NCBI GenBank assembly: GCA_039819665.1
Contig: JBCBRM010000022.1
Span: 62,001 to 126,000, forward strand
Length of the DNA stretch: 64,000 nucleotides
Source: JAWPMV01 sp039819665
GTDB lineage: Bacteria > Bacteroidota > Bacteroidia > J057
Direction: 5' to 3'
Shown here piece after piece: positions 43,145-51,603 of this stretch; the first letter of the stretch is position 1; each line of letters starts with the position of its first letter. The notes beneath the pieces are model-generated. The model worked only from the letters and a program-made list of their open reading frames with translations, had not been told where the DNA came from and did no database searches. Position numbers and translations under genes: made by a program.

Positions 43145-44344
43145 ATGCATTTCGCTGTCCTCTCCGATCCCAATCATTTTCACACCCAGAAATGGGTGAA
43201 GGGCCTATTGGAAGCTGGTCAGCAGGTGAGTGTGTTTTCGTTTGAGGAAGGGGAAATTGAAGGGGCGAATTGTGTGCGAATAGCGCCAAGGTTCAGCAGA
43301 AAAGGGCAAGCTACCTATCTGAGTTTCCTGTTTTCGGGTAAGTCTTTGTTGAAAGCCCTGCAGGAGCACAAGGTTGACATCCTCAATCCCATCAATATGA
43401 CGCCCTATGGGGCCTGGGGGAGAAATGCACATTTCGCTCCCATGGTCTCTATCGCTATGGGCGCGGATATCCTCGAATACCCACCTAAGGGATTAGATCT
43501 CCTTCCCGAATCCAGACGCTGGGAGAAACAAACTCCAGAGGCCTACGGACCCTTGCGGGGCTTTGTGAGTCGTTTGAAGCGTAAGTTCTTTAGGGGGCAG
43601 GTTCAAAAAGCCCTGGATGCATCTGCTTTAATCACGGGAGATAATTTATTGTTGGTTCATGCAGTAAGGGATTGGTTTGGGATAGCTGAAGAAAGGGTAC
43701 AGCTTAATCGCTGGGGAATAGAGGAGGAACTTTTTAATATGAATACTAAAGAGGAGAAAGCACTAAGGGAGAAATTTGGAATATCCGAAGGCCAAAAGGT
43801 AGTCTTGAGTCCTAGAGGTTTGAAACCCATTTACCAGGGCGACATCATTTTGGCGGCTTTTGAAAAACTTCTGAACGCAGGCAGGAAAGAGAAATACGTT
43901 TTACTATCCGCCGGCTATGAAATTCCGCAGGAAGTGGATGATAAAGCTCAGCGACTTTCACAGGAATACAGCAATTTCCATTATGTAAGAGGTTTAATCC
44001 CTAGAGAAGAAGCCTGCAAACTCTGGAACCTGACAGATGTCTTCGTTTCGGCTCCCATCTATGACGGCTACAGCAATGCACTCAGCGAAGGCAGATTTAT
44101 GGGAGCTGTACCTATCGTTAATGATATACCTGCTACGCAGGAGCTTTTGGTACATAAAGAAACTGGCTGGATTGTGGATCCTTTTGGGCCTAAGAAACTT
44201 GCAGAAGAATTAATAATAGTTTTAGAGGATATCGATCATTGGAAGGGAAGATTTGCTCAAAAAAATAGGGAATGGATACTCGCAAATGCCCACTTGAAAT
44301 CAAACATGAAAGCTTTTGTTGAAGCTTGCGAAAAATTGTTGTAG
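43145..44344 (+). CDS. GT4-family glycosyltransferase
   Basis: 399-residue GT-B fold glycosyltransferase, cytoplasmic or peripheral. The N-terminal half starts HFAVLSDPNHFHTQKWVKGL (acceptor-side Gly/Ser region replaced by a PNHFHT loop) and has NPINMTPYGAWG. The C-terminal half holds the GT4 features VVLSPRGLKPIYQGDIILAA with the Arg/Lys pair, HYVRGLIPREEACKLWN, and VFVSAPIYDGYSNALSEGRF, where the Glu in the E-x(7)-E-like stretch binds the sugar nucleotide. It probably builds a polysaccharide or glycolipid. No other glycan genes are adjacent; structured repeat A precedes it. Confidence 0.88.
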   Translation: MHFAVLSDPNHFHTQKWVKGLLEAGQQVSVFSFEEGEIEGANCVRIAPRFSRKGQATYLSFLFSGKSLLKALQEHKVDILNPINMTPYGAWGRNAHFAPMVSIAMGADILEYPPKGLDLLPESRRWEKQTPEAYGPLRGFVSRLKRKFFRGQVQKALDASALITGDNLLLVHAVRDWFGIAEERVQLNRWGIEEELFNMNTKEEKALREKFGISEGQKVVLSPRGLKPIYQGDIILAAFEKLLNAGRKEKYVLLSAGYEIPQEVDDKAQRLSQEYSNFHYVRGLIPREEACKLWNLTDVFVSAPIYDGYSNALSEGRFMGAVPIVNDIPATQELLVHKETGWIVDPFGPKKLAEELIIVLEDIDHWKGRFAQKNREWILANAHLKSNMKAFVEACEKLL

Positions 44345-44467
44345 TTTCGAAAAATTCGTGGCTCATAGGACCTGAAGCATAATTTCACTCGATAAGAATA
44401 ATGTTTCCTTCTGTTCCTGCCCGTTAAAAATCATTCGTTCAATTATTGCTAAAAAAACTCAAAAAAG

Positions 44468-44848
44468 ATGAGCATCCCCGAAGGTTTACTATACTCTGAT
44501 GATCACGAATGGATTCGTATCGAGGGAAATATTGCCACTGTTGGTATTACCAATTTCGCCCAATCCGAACTGGGTGATATCGTGTATGTAGAAATCGAAA
44601 CCCTGGATCAAAGTATCGAGAGTGGAGATGTCTTTGGTTCTGTTGAGGCGGTTAAGACGGTTTCCGATCTTTTTATGCCCTTGAGTGGAGTTATAAAAGA
44701 GGTGAATGAAAAACTCGAAGGTGAGCCTGAACTAGTAAATTCAGATCCATACGGAGAAGGCTGGATGGTGAAAATCGAGTTGGACGGAGAGCCGGATACT
44801 TCTCATCTAAAAGATGCTGCTGGCTATGGTGAGCACATTGGTGCTTAG
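44468..44848 (+). CDS. gcvH: Glycine cleavage system H protein
   Basis: 126-residue lipoyl carrier of the glycine cleavage complex, shuttling the aminomethyl group between P, T and L proteins. The lipoylated Lys is Lys63 in FGSVEAVKTVSDLFMP. The start YSDDHEWIRIEGNIATVGIT and the end YGEGWMVKIELD match the family throughout. The other gcv genes are not in this window, so the system is dispersed, as is usual in Bacteroidota. The C-terminal tail is the normal length. Confidence 0.97.
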   Translation: MSIPEGLLYSDDHEWIRIEGNIATVGITNFAQSELGDIVYVEIETLDQSIESGDVFGSVEAVKTVSDLFMPLSGVIKEVNEKLEGEPELVNSDPYGEGWMVKIELDGEPDTSHLKDAAGYGEHIGA

Positions 44849-45189
44849 CATTCGCATTTATCGGTTTTATTCAGGCATTTGCAGCGAATTAGGTCTACCT
44901 TAAATCTTTTTTAGGTGGGTTTTCGTTAGTATTACATATGGACTTTCCCTTTAGGTAATTTGATTTCTGTTTTTGGGTGATGTTACCATCTTTTTTAGAA
45001 AAAGATGGAGTCAAAAATCGCAGAGCCCAAAACCAGACTCACATGCCGCCCCTTTTCCCGATGGGCTCTGCAAGGCCTCCGCGCTTTTTAGGGAACGGTA
45101 TGCAGTGTTTTTGTAGTAAAAGTCTGATTTATGTAGTAGAAAGGAATTTCTCTATTGTGGAATCTTTCTTCTCTTTATATCTTCTCAGT
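44849..45189. other. 341-base intergenic region between gcvH and the TPR gene
   Basis: Contains structured repeat C (44965-45085) and about 100 bases of AT-rich leader before the TPR start. An open frame runs through it in phase with the TPR gene, but its translation (Arg/Pro-rich, no family) is only the repeat read as protein. Confidence 0.6.
44965..45085 (+). repeat. Two-helix structured repeat, copy C
   Basis: Helix 1 CCATCTTTTT/AAAAAGATGG (44986-45008, loop TAG), then AGTCAAAAATC. Helix 2 is GCAGAGCCCA (45020-45029) pairing perfectly with TGGGCTCTGC (45062-45071), enclosing AAACCAG and CCGCCCC. Helix 1 start to helix 2 end spans 86 bases. Both helices differ in sequence from copies A and B yet keep full pairing. 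Confidence 0.8.
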
Positions 45190-46992
45190 ATGAAGCGAAC
45201 CATCCTCTTATGCCTTGTGGCTCTTTTGAGCACTATGCTATGGGCACAACCTTCTCAGGAAGCCGAACTGGCTGATAAGTATTTCCAGGACGAAGAATTT
45301 GAACCAGCCCTGGAATTATACCTCAAACTCAACCAGAAGGCACCTACCGAAAAAAATGTCCAGCGCATTGTTGCTTGTTATCAGAACCTCGGCCAATTGG
45401 ATGATGCCTTGAAATATCTGGATAGGAGCATCAAAAAGAAGAATTCCTCTATCCTCTTTCCAGTCATGAAGGCCAATCTCCTCGAACAACTCGGGGAAAT
45501 CAAAGAATCAGATAAACTCTACGATGATGTCATCAATAAGAATCTGCGTAATGATTTCGACTTTATCAAAGTAGGTTCTTTCCTCTACCAAAATGGAAAA
45601 TTGGAGCTTGCGCGCAAAGCCTATTTACAAGGAAGAAAGCGAGCCAAAATTCCTTACCTCTTTGCAAATGAAATTGCCAATATCAGTATGCAACTGGGTG
45701 AATATGAAAATGCAACCCAGGAATACCTGAATCTTTATTATGACGATTTCAGCAACCAGTCGTCAGCCAATCTGTCCATTCTCAATATGGTCAGTGTACA
45801 ATCACAGGATGAAATAGAGAAAGCTCTACTTTCTGCCGTTGATAAAAGGCAGAGTGATTTGGGATTACGGGCTATGCTTTTTGAATATTATGTATTGGTC
45901 GAAAATTTCTTTGAAGCTTTTGTGCAGGTAAAATCTATCGACCGTCTCTTTCAAGAAGATGGGAGTCGTGTGATGAATTTCGGAGAAACCATGCGCAACA
46001 ATAAGGACTATGTGCTTTCCAATAAGGCCTATGATTATGTAATCGATCGCAAGAAAAATTCTCCTTATCTCTACCAGGCCCATATCGAAAAAGCTGTTAA
46101 TGGAGAACTCAAAGCTTTTGATCAAATTCCAGTTGACCTGGTTTCCATTCAGTCTGCTGTAGCGGATTATGATGCGTTGTTGAAAGAATTTGGCTACCGT
46201 CCGCAATACTTCAATGCGATTTACCGCAAAGCCAATCTGATGGTCTTTTACCTAAATGATCTGGAGCCAGCTTTAAAAGATCTATCGCAGCTGGTGGACC
46301 AGAAGCAGTTTTTACGTTTGGAAGATTGGGCGAAAGCTATGCTGCTCATTGGAGACATCCAGCTTATTCAGCAAGAGTATAACAAGTCCAAATTGACCTA
46401 CAATGAAGTGAACGAATCCTTCAAAGATCGCCAGTTAGGTGCTTTGGCGAAATTCAAGTTGGCACAATTGGCCTATTACAAAGGAGAGTTCAAGCTTTCT
46501 CAGGCTTTGTTGAGCGCCATCAAAGACAACACCTCCAATGATATCTCCAATGATGCCATTAAACTGAACCTGCTCATCATTGACAATACCGGTCTGGATT
46601 CTACCACTACGGCTCTGGAAATCTTTGCCCAGGCTCAATTGCTCAATTATCAGCGCCTTTATCCCGAGGCATTGGATAGACTCGATTCTCTGGCCTTCAA
46701 ATTTCCCAATCACGAACTAGCCGATGAAATCCTTTGGGAAAAAGCCAACATCTACCTCAAGCAGAATGACATCAATACGGCCCTGACCTTCATTGACAGA
46801 ATTCTGAACAACTTCAAGCTGGACATTTACGGAGACGATGCCCTCTTCACCAAGGCCCGTATCTACGACTACACCCTCAAAGATCAGGAAGCTGCCATGA
46901 AGCATTATCTGGAGTTTCTGACCTTATTTCCGGGGAGTTTGTATTCGGTGGAAGTGAGGAAGCGGATTCGCGAGATGCGGCAGGCGGGCTAA
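45190..46992 (+). CDS. Secreted TPR-repeat protein
   Basis: 600 residues from the ATG at 45190, the only start that gives a signal peptide (MKRTILLCLVALLSTMLWAQ). The mature protein is a chain of tetratricopeptide-like helix pairs over its whole length. The first are AELADKYFQDEEFEPALELYLKL and VACYQNLGQLDDALKYLDRS, and the last, near residues 520-590, AMKHYLEFLTLFPGSLYSVEVRKRI. Periplasmic TPR proteins of this type act as scaffolds for envelope machines such as gliding, secretion or barrel assembly systems; which applies is unknown. Repeat C occupies its upstream region. Confidence 0.82.
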   Translation: MKRTILLCLVALLSTMLWAQPSQEAELADKYFQDEEFEPALELYLKLNQKAPTEKNVQRIVACYQNLGQLDDALKYLDRSIKKKNSSILFPVMKANLLEQLGEIKESDKLYDDVINKNLRNDFDFIKVGSFLYQNGKLELARKAYLQGRKRAKIPYLFANEIANISMQLGEYENATQEYLNLYYDDFSNQSSANLSILNMVSVQSQDEIEKALLSAVDKRQSDLGLRAMLFEYYVLVENFFEAFVQVKSIDRLFQEDGSRVMNFGETMRNNKDYVLSNKAYDYVIDRKKNSPYLYQAHIEKAVNGELKAFDQIPVDLVSIQSAVADYDALLKEFGYRPQYFNAIYRKANLMVFYLNDLEPALKDLSQLVDQKQFLRLEDWAKAMLLIGDIQLIQQEYNKSKLTYNEVNESFKDRQLGALAKFKLAQLAYYKGEFKLSQALLSAIKDNTSNDISNDAIKLNLLIIDNTGLDSTTTALEIFAQAQLLNYQRLYPEALDRLDSLAFKFPNHELADEILWEKANIYLKQNDINTALTFIDRILNNFKLDIYGDDALFTKARIYDYTLKDQEAAMKHYLEFLTLFPGSLYSVEVRKRIREMRQAG

Positions 46993-47162
46993 ACTTAAAA
47001 TTAATAATTCGCACGTAGGATAAATTCAGATGAAACTTTCAATCACTTTGTAAATTCAGATATTCCGAATTTGAAAGTAGCTGGCATTTTAAAAAGAACA
47101 GAAACTTTTTTCGTTAAGGACGAAAAATTCCTAAAACATCTACCAAGAATTATAATTAAAAA

Positions 47163-47798
47163 ATGTTCCAAAGGAACCACCAAAATATCATCCCCATTAC
47201 CTCCCCCTCGGAAGTCTCCTCCTTCTTTGAAACCTTCTTCGATTTCATCCGACAGCTCGTCGACATCTCTCCCTCTGACCAGGCCCTTTGCCGCCAATAC
47301 TTCCAGCCCGTTTTCGTCAAAAAAGGAAGCCTTCTTGAATCGGCCGGAACCATCCACAATTACCACAACTTCATCGTATCCGGCTACATGCGCAATTTCC
47401 ACTACGATGAAGCGGGAAAAGAAGTAACTAGCGATCTAAACGCTGGACCTCGCTTCTTCACTTCTTACAGTAGTTTCATAAATCGCACCGTCTCCAACGA
47501 AAACCTCCTCTGCCTGAGCGATTGTAAACTGCTTCGTATCAATCGGGAGGATAATGAGTCGATAACACGAGCAGGGACAGACTCACAACTCTACCTCGAA
47601 AAAATCCTTCAACATCAGCTAGAGACTAGTCGTCAACGCATTTTGGAGGTGAATACTCTTACGGCTAAGGAGCGTTACCTCAAATTGGTACGGAATCAGC
47701 CAGCTATCATTGAGAATGTTCCTATCAATTATATAGCTTCCTATTTGGGGGTAAATCCTGGGAGCTTGAGTCGGATTCGACAAGAGATTTCTGGCTAA
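47163..47798 (+). CDS. Crp/Fnr family transcription regulator
   Basis: 211 residues. The N-terminal cyclic-nucleotide-like beta-barrel (about 35-120) has YFQPVFVKKGSLLESAGTIHNYHNFIVSGYMRNF, read here as its component strands. A dimer helix follows, and a C-terminal helix-turn-helix sits at about 175-205 (VPINYIASYLGVNPGSLSRI, a typical recognition helix). No Cys cluster for an Fnr-type iron-sulphur centre. Such regulators in Bacteroidota often act on neighbouring small membrane proteins, but the target is not visible. Repeat D follows directly. Confidence 0.88.
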   Translation: MFQRNHQNIIPITSPSEVSSFFETFFDFIRQLVDISPSDQALCRQYFQPVFVKKGSLLESAGTIHNYHNFIVSGYMRNFHYDEAGKEVTSDLNAGPRFFTSYSSFINRTVSNENLLCLSDCKLLRINREDNESITRAGTDSQLYLEKILQHQLETSRQRILEVNTLTAKERYLKLVRNQPAIIENVPINYIASYLGVNPGSLSRIRQEISG

Positions 47799-47852
47799 TT
47801 TTTTCTCACATATGTGAAGTGAAGTTTTTTATGATTCTTGCTATTTGGATGG

Positions 47853-47955
47853 GTTAATATTTCTTCCTCTTCTTTTTGTCAGCAAAAAGAAGCAAAAACT
47901 GGCAAGAATTTTAACCAGCTACACATTCCGCCCCGACCACCAAATCTTGCGGGCC
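47853..47955 (+). repeat. Two-helix structured repeat, copy D
   Basis: GTTAATA precedes helix 1 CTTCTTTTTG/CAAAAAGAAG (47869-47892, loop TCAG), then CAAAAACTG. Helix 2 is GCAAGA (47902-47907) pairing with TCTTGC (47945-47950), enclosing AACCAG and CCGCCCC. Span 82 bases. Confidence 0.75.
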
Positions 47956-48013
47956 ATCGCACCTATATGGGAGGTATAAGTGGGTGGAAATAACACCTAT
48001 AATTCTCATAATT

Positions 48014-48442
48014 ATGAATGCAAATCCAGATATGTCAATTAGCCAGCAATATCCCCTCAAATGGAGACTCCACCTCATGCGAGCCTTATTCTTCCTCAAC
48101 TTCATTAGTCTGGCGATTGATAATTGGTCGGCGGTTCTTTTTCCTACTGAACAAATGGATGTATTAAGCGGTGTAGCCATTAGCTTCTGGGCAGGATTTT
48201 CCTTGCTTAATCTTATCGGAGTTCGCTTTCCCCTAAAGATGTTACCCATATTATTACTGCAATTGCTTTATAAATCGGCCTGGATAATTGGGACATATTT
48301 GCCTGCCAAAATATCGGGGAGTATAGATGCAGGCATTCAGGATTTCTTTTGGATTTGTGTGGCCGGAATTATATTGAATCTGCTCATCATTCCCTGGAAA
48401 TATGTATATAGGGAATTTATTCAGCATATATTCTATCCCTAA
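48014..48442 (+). CDS. Four-helix membrane protein, unknown
   Basis: 142 residues from the ATG at 48014 (MNANPDMSISQQYPLKWRLH). It has four hydrophobic segments: ALFFLNFISLAIDNW, VAISFWAGFSLLNLIGV, LPILLLQLLYKSAWIIGTYL and FFWICVAGIILNLLIIPW. An Asp or Asn in the first and a Lys in the third could be functional. DoxX-like topology is possible but no signature is evident. It starts 13 bases before a hydrolase gene and may be co-transcribed with it. Confidence 0.6.
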   Translation: MNANPDMSISQQYPLKWRLHLMRALFFLNFISLAIDNWSAVLFPTEQMDVLSGVAISFWAGFSLLNLIGVRFPLKMLPILLLQLLYKSAWIIGTYLPAKISGSIDAGIQDFFWICVAGIILNLLIIPWKYVYREFIQHIFYP

Positions 48443-48454
48443 TTATCCTAAAGA

Positions 48455-49228
48455 GTGAAAATCATTTGTCTGCATAATGTTTTTATCAGGTGCAATCAGA
48501 AAAAAAAAGACAGACAGTCCATTTGGCTGCTGCATGGTTTCGCAGATTCAGGATTAGCTTATAAGGAGGTTTTCAAATCGGATATTGAAAAGGAGTTAAA
48601 TATCTACCTAGTCGACTTACCGGGCTTTGGAGTAAGTCCGATCCAACCAGATTTTCTTTCTATCAAATCTCAATCAGAGCTTCTTTCCCAAATTATAGCA
48701 GAAGAGACCAAGCATCAAGAAAGCGTGAATATAGTAGCTCATTCATTGGGAGGATTGATTGGAACCTGGATATGTCAACAACTACAATCAAAAATCAATT
48801 ATTACTTCAATATAGAGGGCAACCTGACTACGGCCGATAGCTATTTCTCTGGTAAGCCCCTTCAATTCAAAACTGCAGAGGGTTTCGCAAAGGCTTTTCA
48901 AGAAGAAATTTTTGAGAAAGCTCAATCAGAAGAGTGTTATAAAAGCTATTACAGTAGCTTGAGATTTGCTGAGCCGGAAGGCATGCGAAATTGGGGATTT
49001 AGTAGCCAGGAGTATATAAAAGGCAATCAAAGCGGTTACGAATTCAAAGAGCTCTCATGCAACAAGCTCTATATATGGGGAGATCGGGACACACCGGCTG
49101 AAACCCAAAAATTTATTAAAGAAGAAGGTATTCCCAATAAGCTGTACAAAGGAGTCGGACACTGGCATATGGTCGAAAATTCAGCTATGCTTTATGCTGA
49201 TATTCTTAAAAAGATAAAAAGAGGGTAG
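48455..49228 (+). CDS. Alpha/beta hydrolase
   Basis: 257-residue alpha/beta-hydrolase, cytoplasmic. It starts with GTG (no nearby ATG); first strands are WLLHGFADSGLAYKEVF with the oxyanion HGF loop. The catalytic triad is Ser in IVAHSLGGLIG, Asp in YIWGDRDTPAE and His in GVGHWHMVE, all at family spacing. A lid lies between residues 130 and 195. Esterase, lipase or thioesterase activity is possible; the exact substrate cannot be told. Downstream of the four-helix membrane protein in the same direction. Confidence 0.85.
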   Translation: MKIICLHNVFIRCNQKKKDRQSIWLLHGFADSGLAYKEVFKSDIEKELNIYLVDLPGFGVSPIQPDFLSIKSQSELLSQIIAEETKHQESVNIVAHSLGGLIGTWICQQLQSKINYYFNIEGNLTTADSYFSGKPLQFKTAEGFAKAFQEEIFEKAQSEECYKSYYSSLRFAEPEGMRNWGFSSQEYIKGNQSGYEFKELSCNKLYIWGDRDTPAETQKFIKEEGIPNKLYKGVGHWHMVENSAMLYADILKKIKRG

Positions 49229-49372
49229 AAAGAAAAACGTTTCCGTCAACATCTTTGGAATTCCTCAATCCTAATTCATAAATTCGGAATAAAAGTTTAG
49301 CTTGTGTCTATGCCCTTGAAGACTTAGTTGATTTCAGGGAAACTTCTGGAAAAGCTAGTGATTTAAACGTCC

Positions 49373-51469
49373 ATGAAAAAGAAATTTGCCTACACTTCAG
49401 GGCCAATTCTCCAACAGATTTGGCTTATTACTGCATTCCTTCTATTTCTTTCCTTTTGTCTTACCTCCTGCAACACACAATCAAAGAATCCCTACAGCCC
49501 TCAAAACCTCATGGGAAGAGGCTATGGTTTGAATTCCTCTAGTCTTCTGGTTCAAGGTCTGGACAGTGCGACCACCTATTTTCGGGAAGTTCTGGGATTT
49601 AATGTAGCAAAGAAAGATACCTTTGAAAAAGGATTCTTTGAAGGGAGCAGAAGTGCCTTAATATCTTTTGCAGATGCGTCTAATCTCGAATTGCTTTCGC
49701 TGGAAGATTCAGCTACAAAATCGGATGATAATGCCTTCATTCAGGCCTTTCTAAAGCAAGGTGAAGGTGTAGGTATGTACTCCCTTTCCAGTTCGGCGGC
49801 GGATAGTACTAAAGCCTGGCTCGGAAGTCAGGGTTTCCCTACAGATTCCATCCAATCCCATTCAATTCCCAGTCAGTTTGGCGGAGCTGGCTCAAAATGG
49901 GAAGACGGGAGAAGCTCAGTTTTTCATTTAGCCATAAATGATTCTGTGAAAGCAGGTTATATGCCTGATTTCATGGAAGCAGCAGATTTTCCCTTTCAAC
50001 GCATGCATGAGTGGAACAGCTTTTATCATATGCAAAGAGAATTTCTCGGTCAGCCGAATGGTGCACTGGGAATCATTGCTCTTCAAATAGCCGTTGAAGA
50101 TCTGGCAAAAGCAAGGCGGGACTTAGGGAAAATGGGATTGAGTGAATTGGATTCCATTCCCTCTGAAAATGAAGCTCGATTTGCGGTAAGGGGAAATCAG
50201 GTTCTTCATCTGAAATCTTCCCTTTCCCCTGATGATAAATTTGCTACTTTCCTAAATGAAAAGGGTGAAGGCATTTTTGCCATTACCTTCGAAGTGAAAG
50301 ACCTGGACGCAACTCATGATTTTTTGAAAGAGAAGTTGACAGATGAAGGACTAATTAGAGATACAGTTGAGGCTCAGTTGACGGTTCCAGCTGAATATGC
50401 TTTTGGTGTTCAATTGGAGTTTGTGGAAGAATCCGAAGAGCAGGCACAATTAGCGGAAAAATTGAAAATGAATTTCGGAGGAAAGCTCGACAGTACTGCC
50501 TCAGCCTATGCAGAAGAAATGTATATCAAATACTGCGCGCTTTGTCATGGAGAGAATCGCGAGGGTTATGCTGCTGACAATGCCCCTTCACTCAAATCAC
50601 ATTCTTTGATGGCGACGGCAAAAAACACCAACTTCCTCCGATACACCATTCAATATGGAAGGTCAAATACAGCCATGGCGGGTTATTATTCAGAGCAAGG
50701 CGGACCTTTGGAACTGATTGAAGTGGAGATCCTCTTAAAATGGCTCCACGAAAAAAGCGGTGTAGAAGAACCTATCAATTTATCCAGAGATGCCGTTGCT
50801 GGAGATCCAGAATTGGGTGCTGAAATCTATGCAACGAAGTGTGCCGTTTGTCATGGGAAAGATGGAGAAGGTATCTCCGCACCTGCTTTGGGAAATAATA
50901 TGCTCCTGGCAACTGCCACCGATGAATTTTTGAAATATGCCATAAAAGAAGGAAGAGACGGGACGCCTATGATAGCTTTCAAAGACAGCTTGGAGGAAGC
51001 GGAAATCAATGGTCTGACTGCCTTTCTCAGAAGTCGTTCTTCAGGCTGGGATGTGCCACAAGGCGATAGCGTCAAAGTCCCTGAACCAGAAGAATACGTC
51101 CTCAATCCCGACAATCCAAATCCCAACTTTGAGCTACGCGACGGACTCTACCTTTCAGCAGAACAGTTGAGTAAAGCCATGGCAGATAGTGTGCGTATTG
51201 TATTGCTGGATGCCCGTTCGACAGTAGCCTGGAAACAGACCCATATCCCGGGTGCGATTCCTGTTCCTTATTATGAAGAACCTGAAAGCTTTGTTGAAAA
51301 TATCCCCAATGATAGCACCTGGATTGTGGCTTATTGCGCTTGTCCACACGCGGCTTCAGGTAGGGTCATAAGCAAATTGAAGAAGTATGGCTACAAAAAT
51401 CTGGCGATTCTGGATGAAGGCATACTGGTTTGGGCAGAAATGGGATTTCCAGTAAGGCATGGCAATTAG
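49373..51469 (+). CDS. VOC - cytochrome c - cytochrome c - rhodanese fusion lipoprotein
   Basis: 698 residues. The lipoprotein signal ends in LTSC (Cys33). The first 350 residues look like two VOC (glyoxalase-fold) modules: SSLLVQGLDSATTYFREVLG with FEGSRSALISFAD, and a second with GALGIIALQIAVEDLAKARRDL plus a later VKDLDATHDFLKEKL. Two c-type haem motifs follow: CALCH (388-392) with Met435 in TAMAGY, and CAVCH (490-494) with Met533 in GTPMIAF as likely axial ligands. A C-terminal rhodanese (595-698) has LLDARSTVAWKQTHIPGAIP and the active-site loop AYCACPHA (Cys655). Envelope-anchored sulfur-redox chemistry coupled to electron transfer is plausible but inferred. Confidence 0.88.
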   Translation: MKKKFAYTSGPILQQIWLITAFLLFLSFCLTSCNTQSKNPYSPQNLMGRGYGLNSSSLLVQGLDSATTYFREVLGFNVAKKDTFEKGFFEGSRSALISFADASNLELLSLEDSATKSDDNAFIQAFLKQGEGVGMYSLSSSAADSTKAWLGSQGFPTDSIQSHSIPSQFGGAGSKWEDGRSSVFHLAINDSVKAGYMPDFMEAADFPFQRMHEWNSFYHMQREFLGQPNGALGIIALQIAVEDLAKARRDLGKMGLSELDSIPSENEARFAVRGNQVLHLKSSLSPDDKFATFLNEKGEGIFAITFEVKDLDATHDFLKEKLTDEGLIRDTVEAQLTVPAEYAFGVQLEFVEESEEQAQLAEKLKMNFGGKLDSTASAYAEEMYIKYCALCHGENREGYAADNAPSLKSHSLMATAKNTNFLRYTIQYGRSNTAMAGYYSEQGGPLELIEVEILLKWLHEKSGVEEPINLSRDAVAGDPELGAEIYATKCAVCHGKDGEGISAPALGNNMLLATATDEFLKYAIKEGRDGTPMIAFKDSLEEAEINGLTAFLRSRSSGWDVPQGDSVKVPEPEEYVLNPDNPNPNFELRDGLYLSAEQLSKAMADSVRIVLLDARSTVAWKQTHIPGAIPVPYYEEPESFVENIPNDSTWIVAYCACPHAASGRVISKLKKYGYKNLAILDEGILVWAEMGFPVRHGN

Positions 51470-51603
51470 AGTTAGATGAAAATCTATGAGGAAATGATTC
51501 AAACTTATATGAAACTTTACCCTAATAATGCCGTACCCCAAGCAAACACAATTTTATCCGATTGCTAATTCCATTCTATATCCAGCAATCACAAACGTAA
51601 CGC

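Noticed and set aside
44977..45189. Longer N-terminus of the TPR protein
   Set aside because: The extra 71 residues are a translation of structured repeat C; the signal peptide begins at 45190.
47043..47402. Minus-strand open frames over the start of the Crp-family gene
   Set aside because: They overlap a clear Crp/Fnr coding region and encode Gly/Glu-rich nonsense without family features.
42996..47955. Structured repeats as insertion-sequence ends
   Set aside because: No transposase frame lies between or beside copies and the elements have internal helices rather than terminal inverted repeats.
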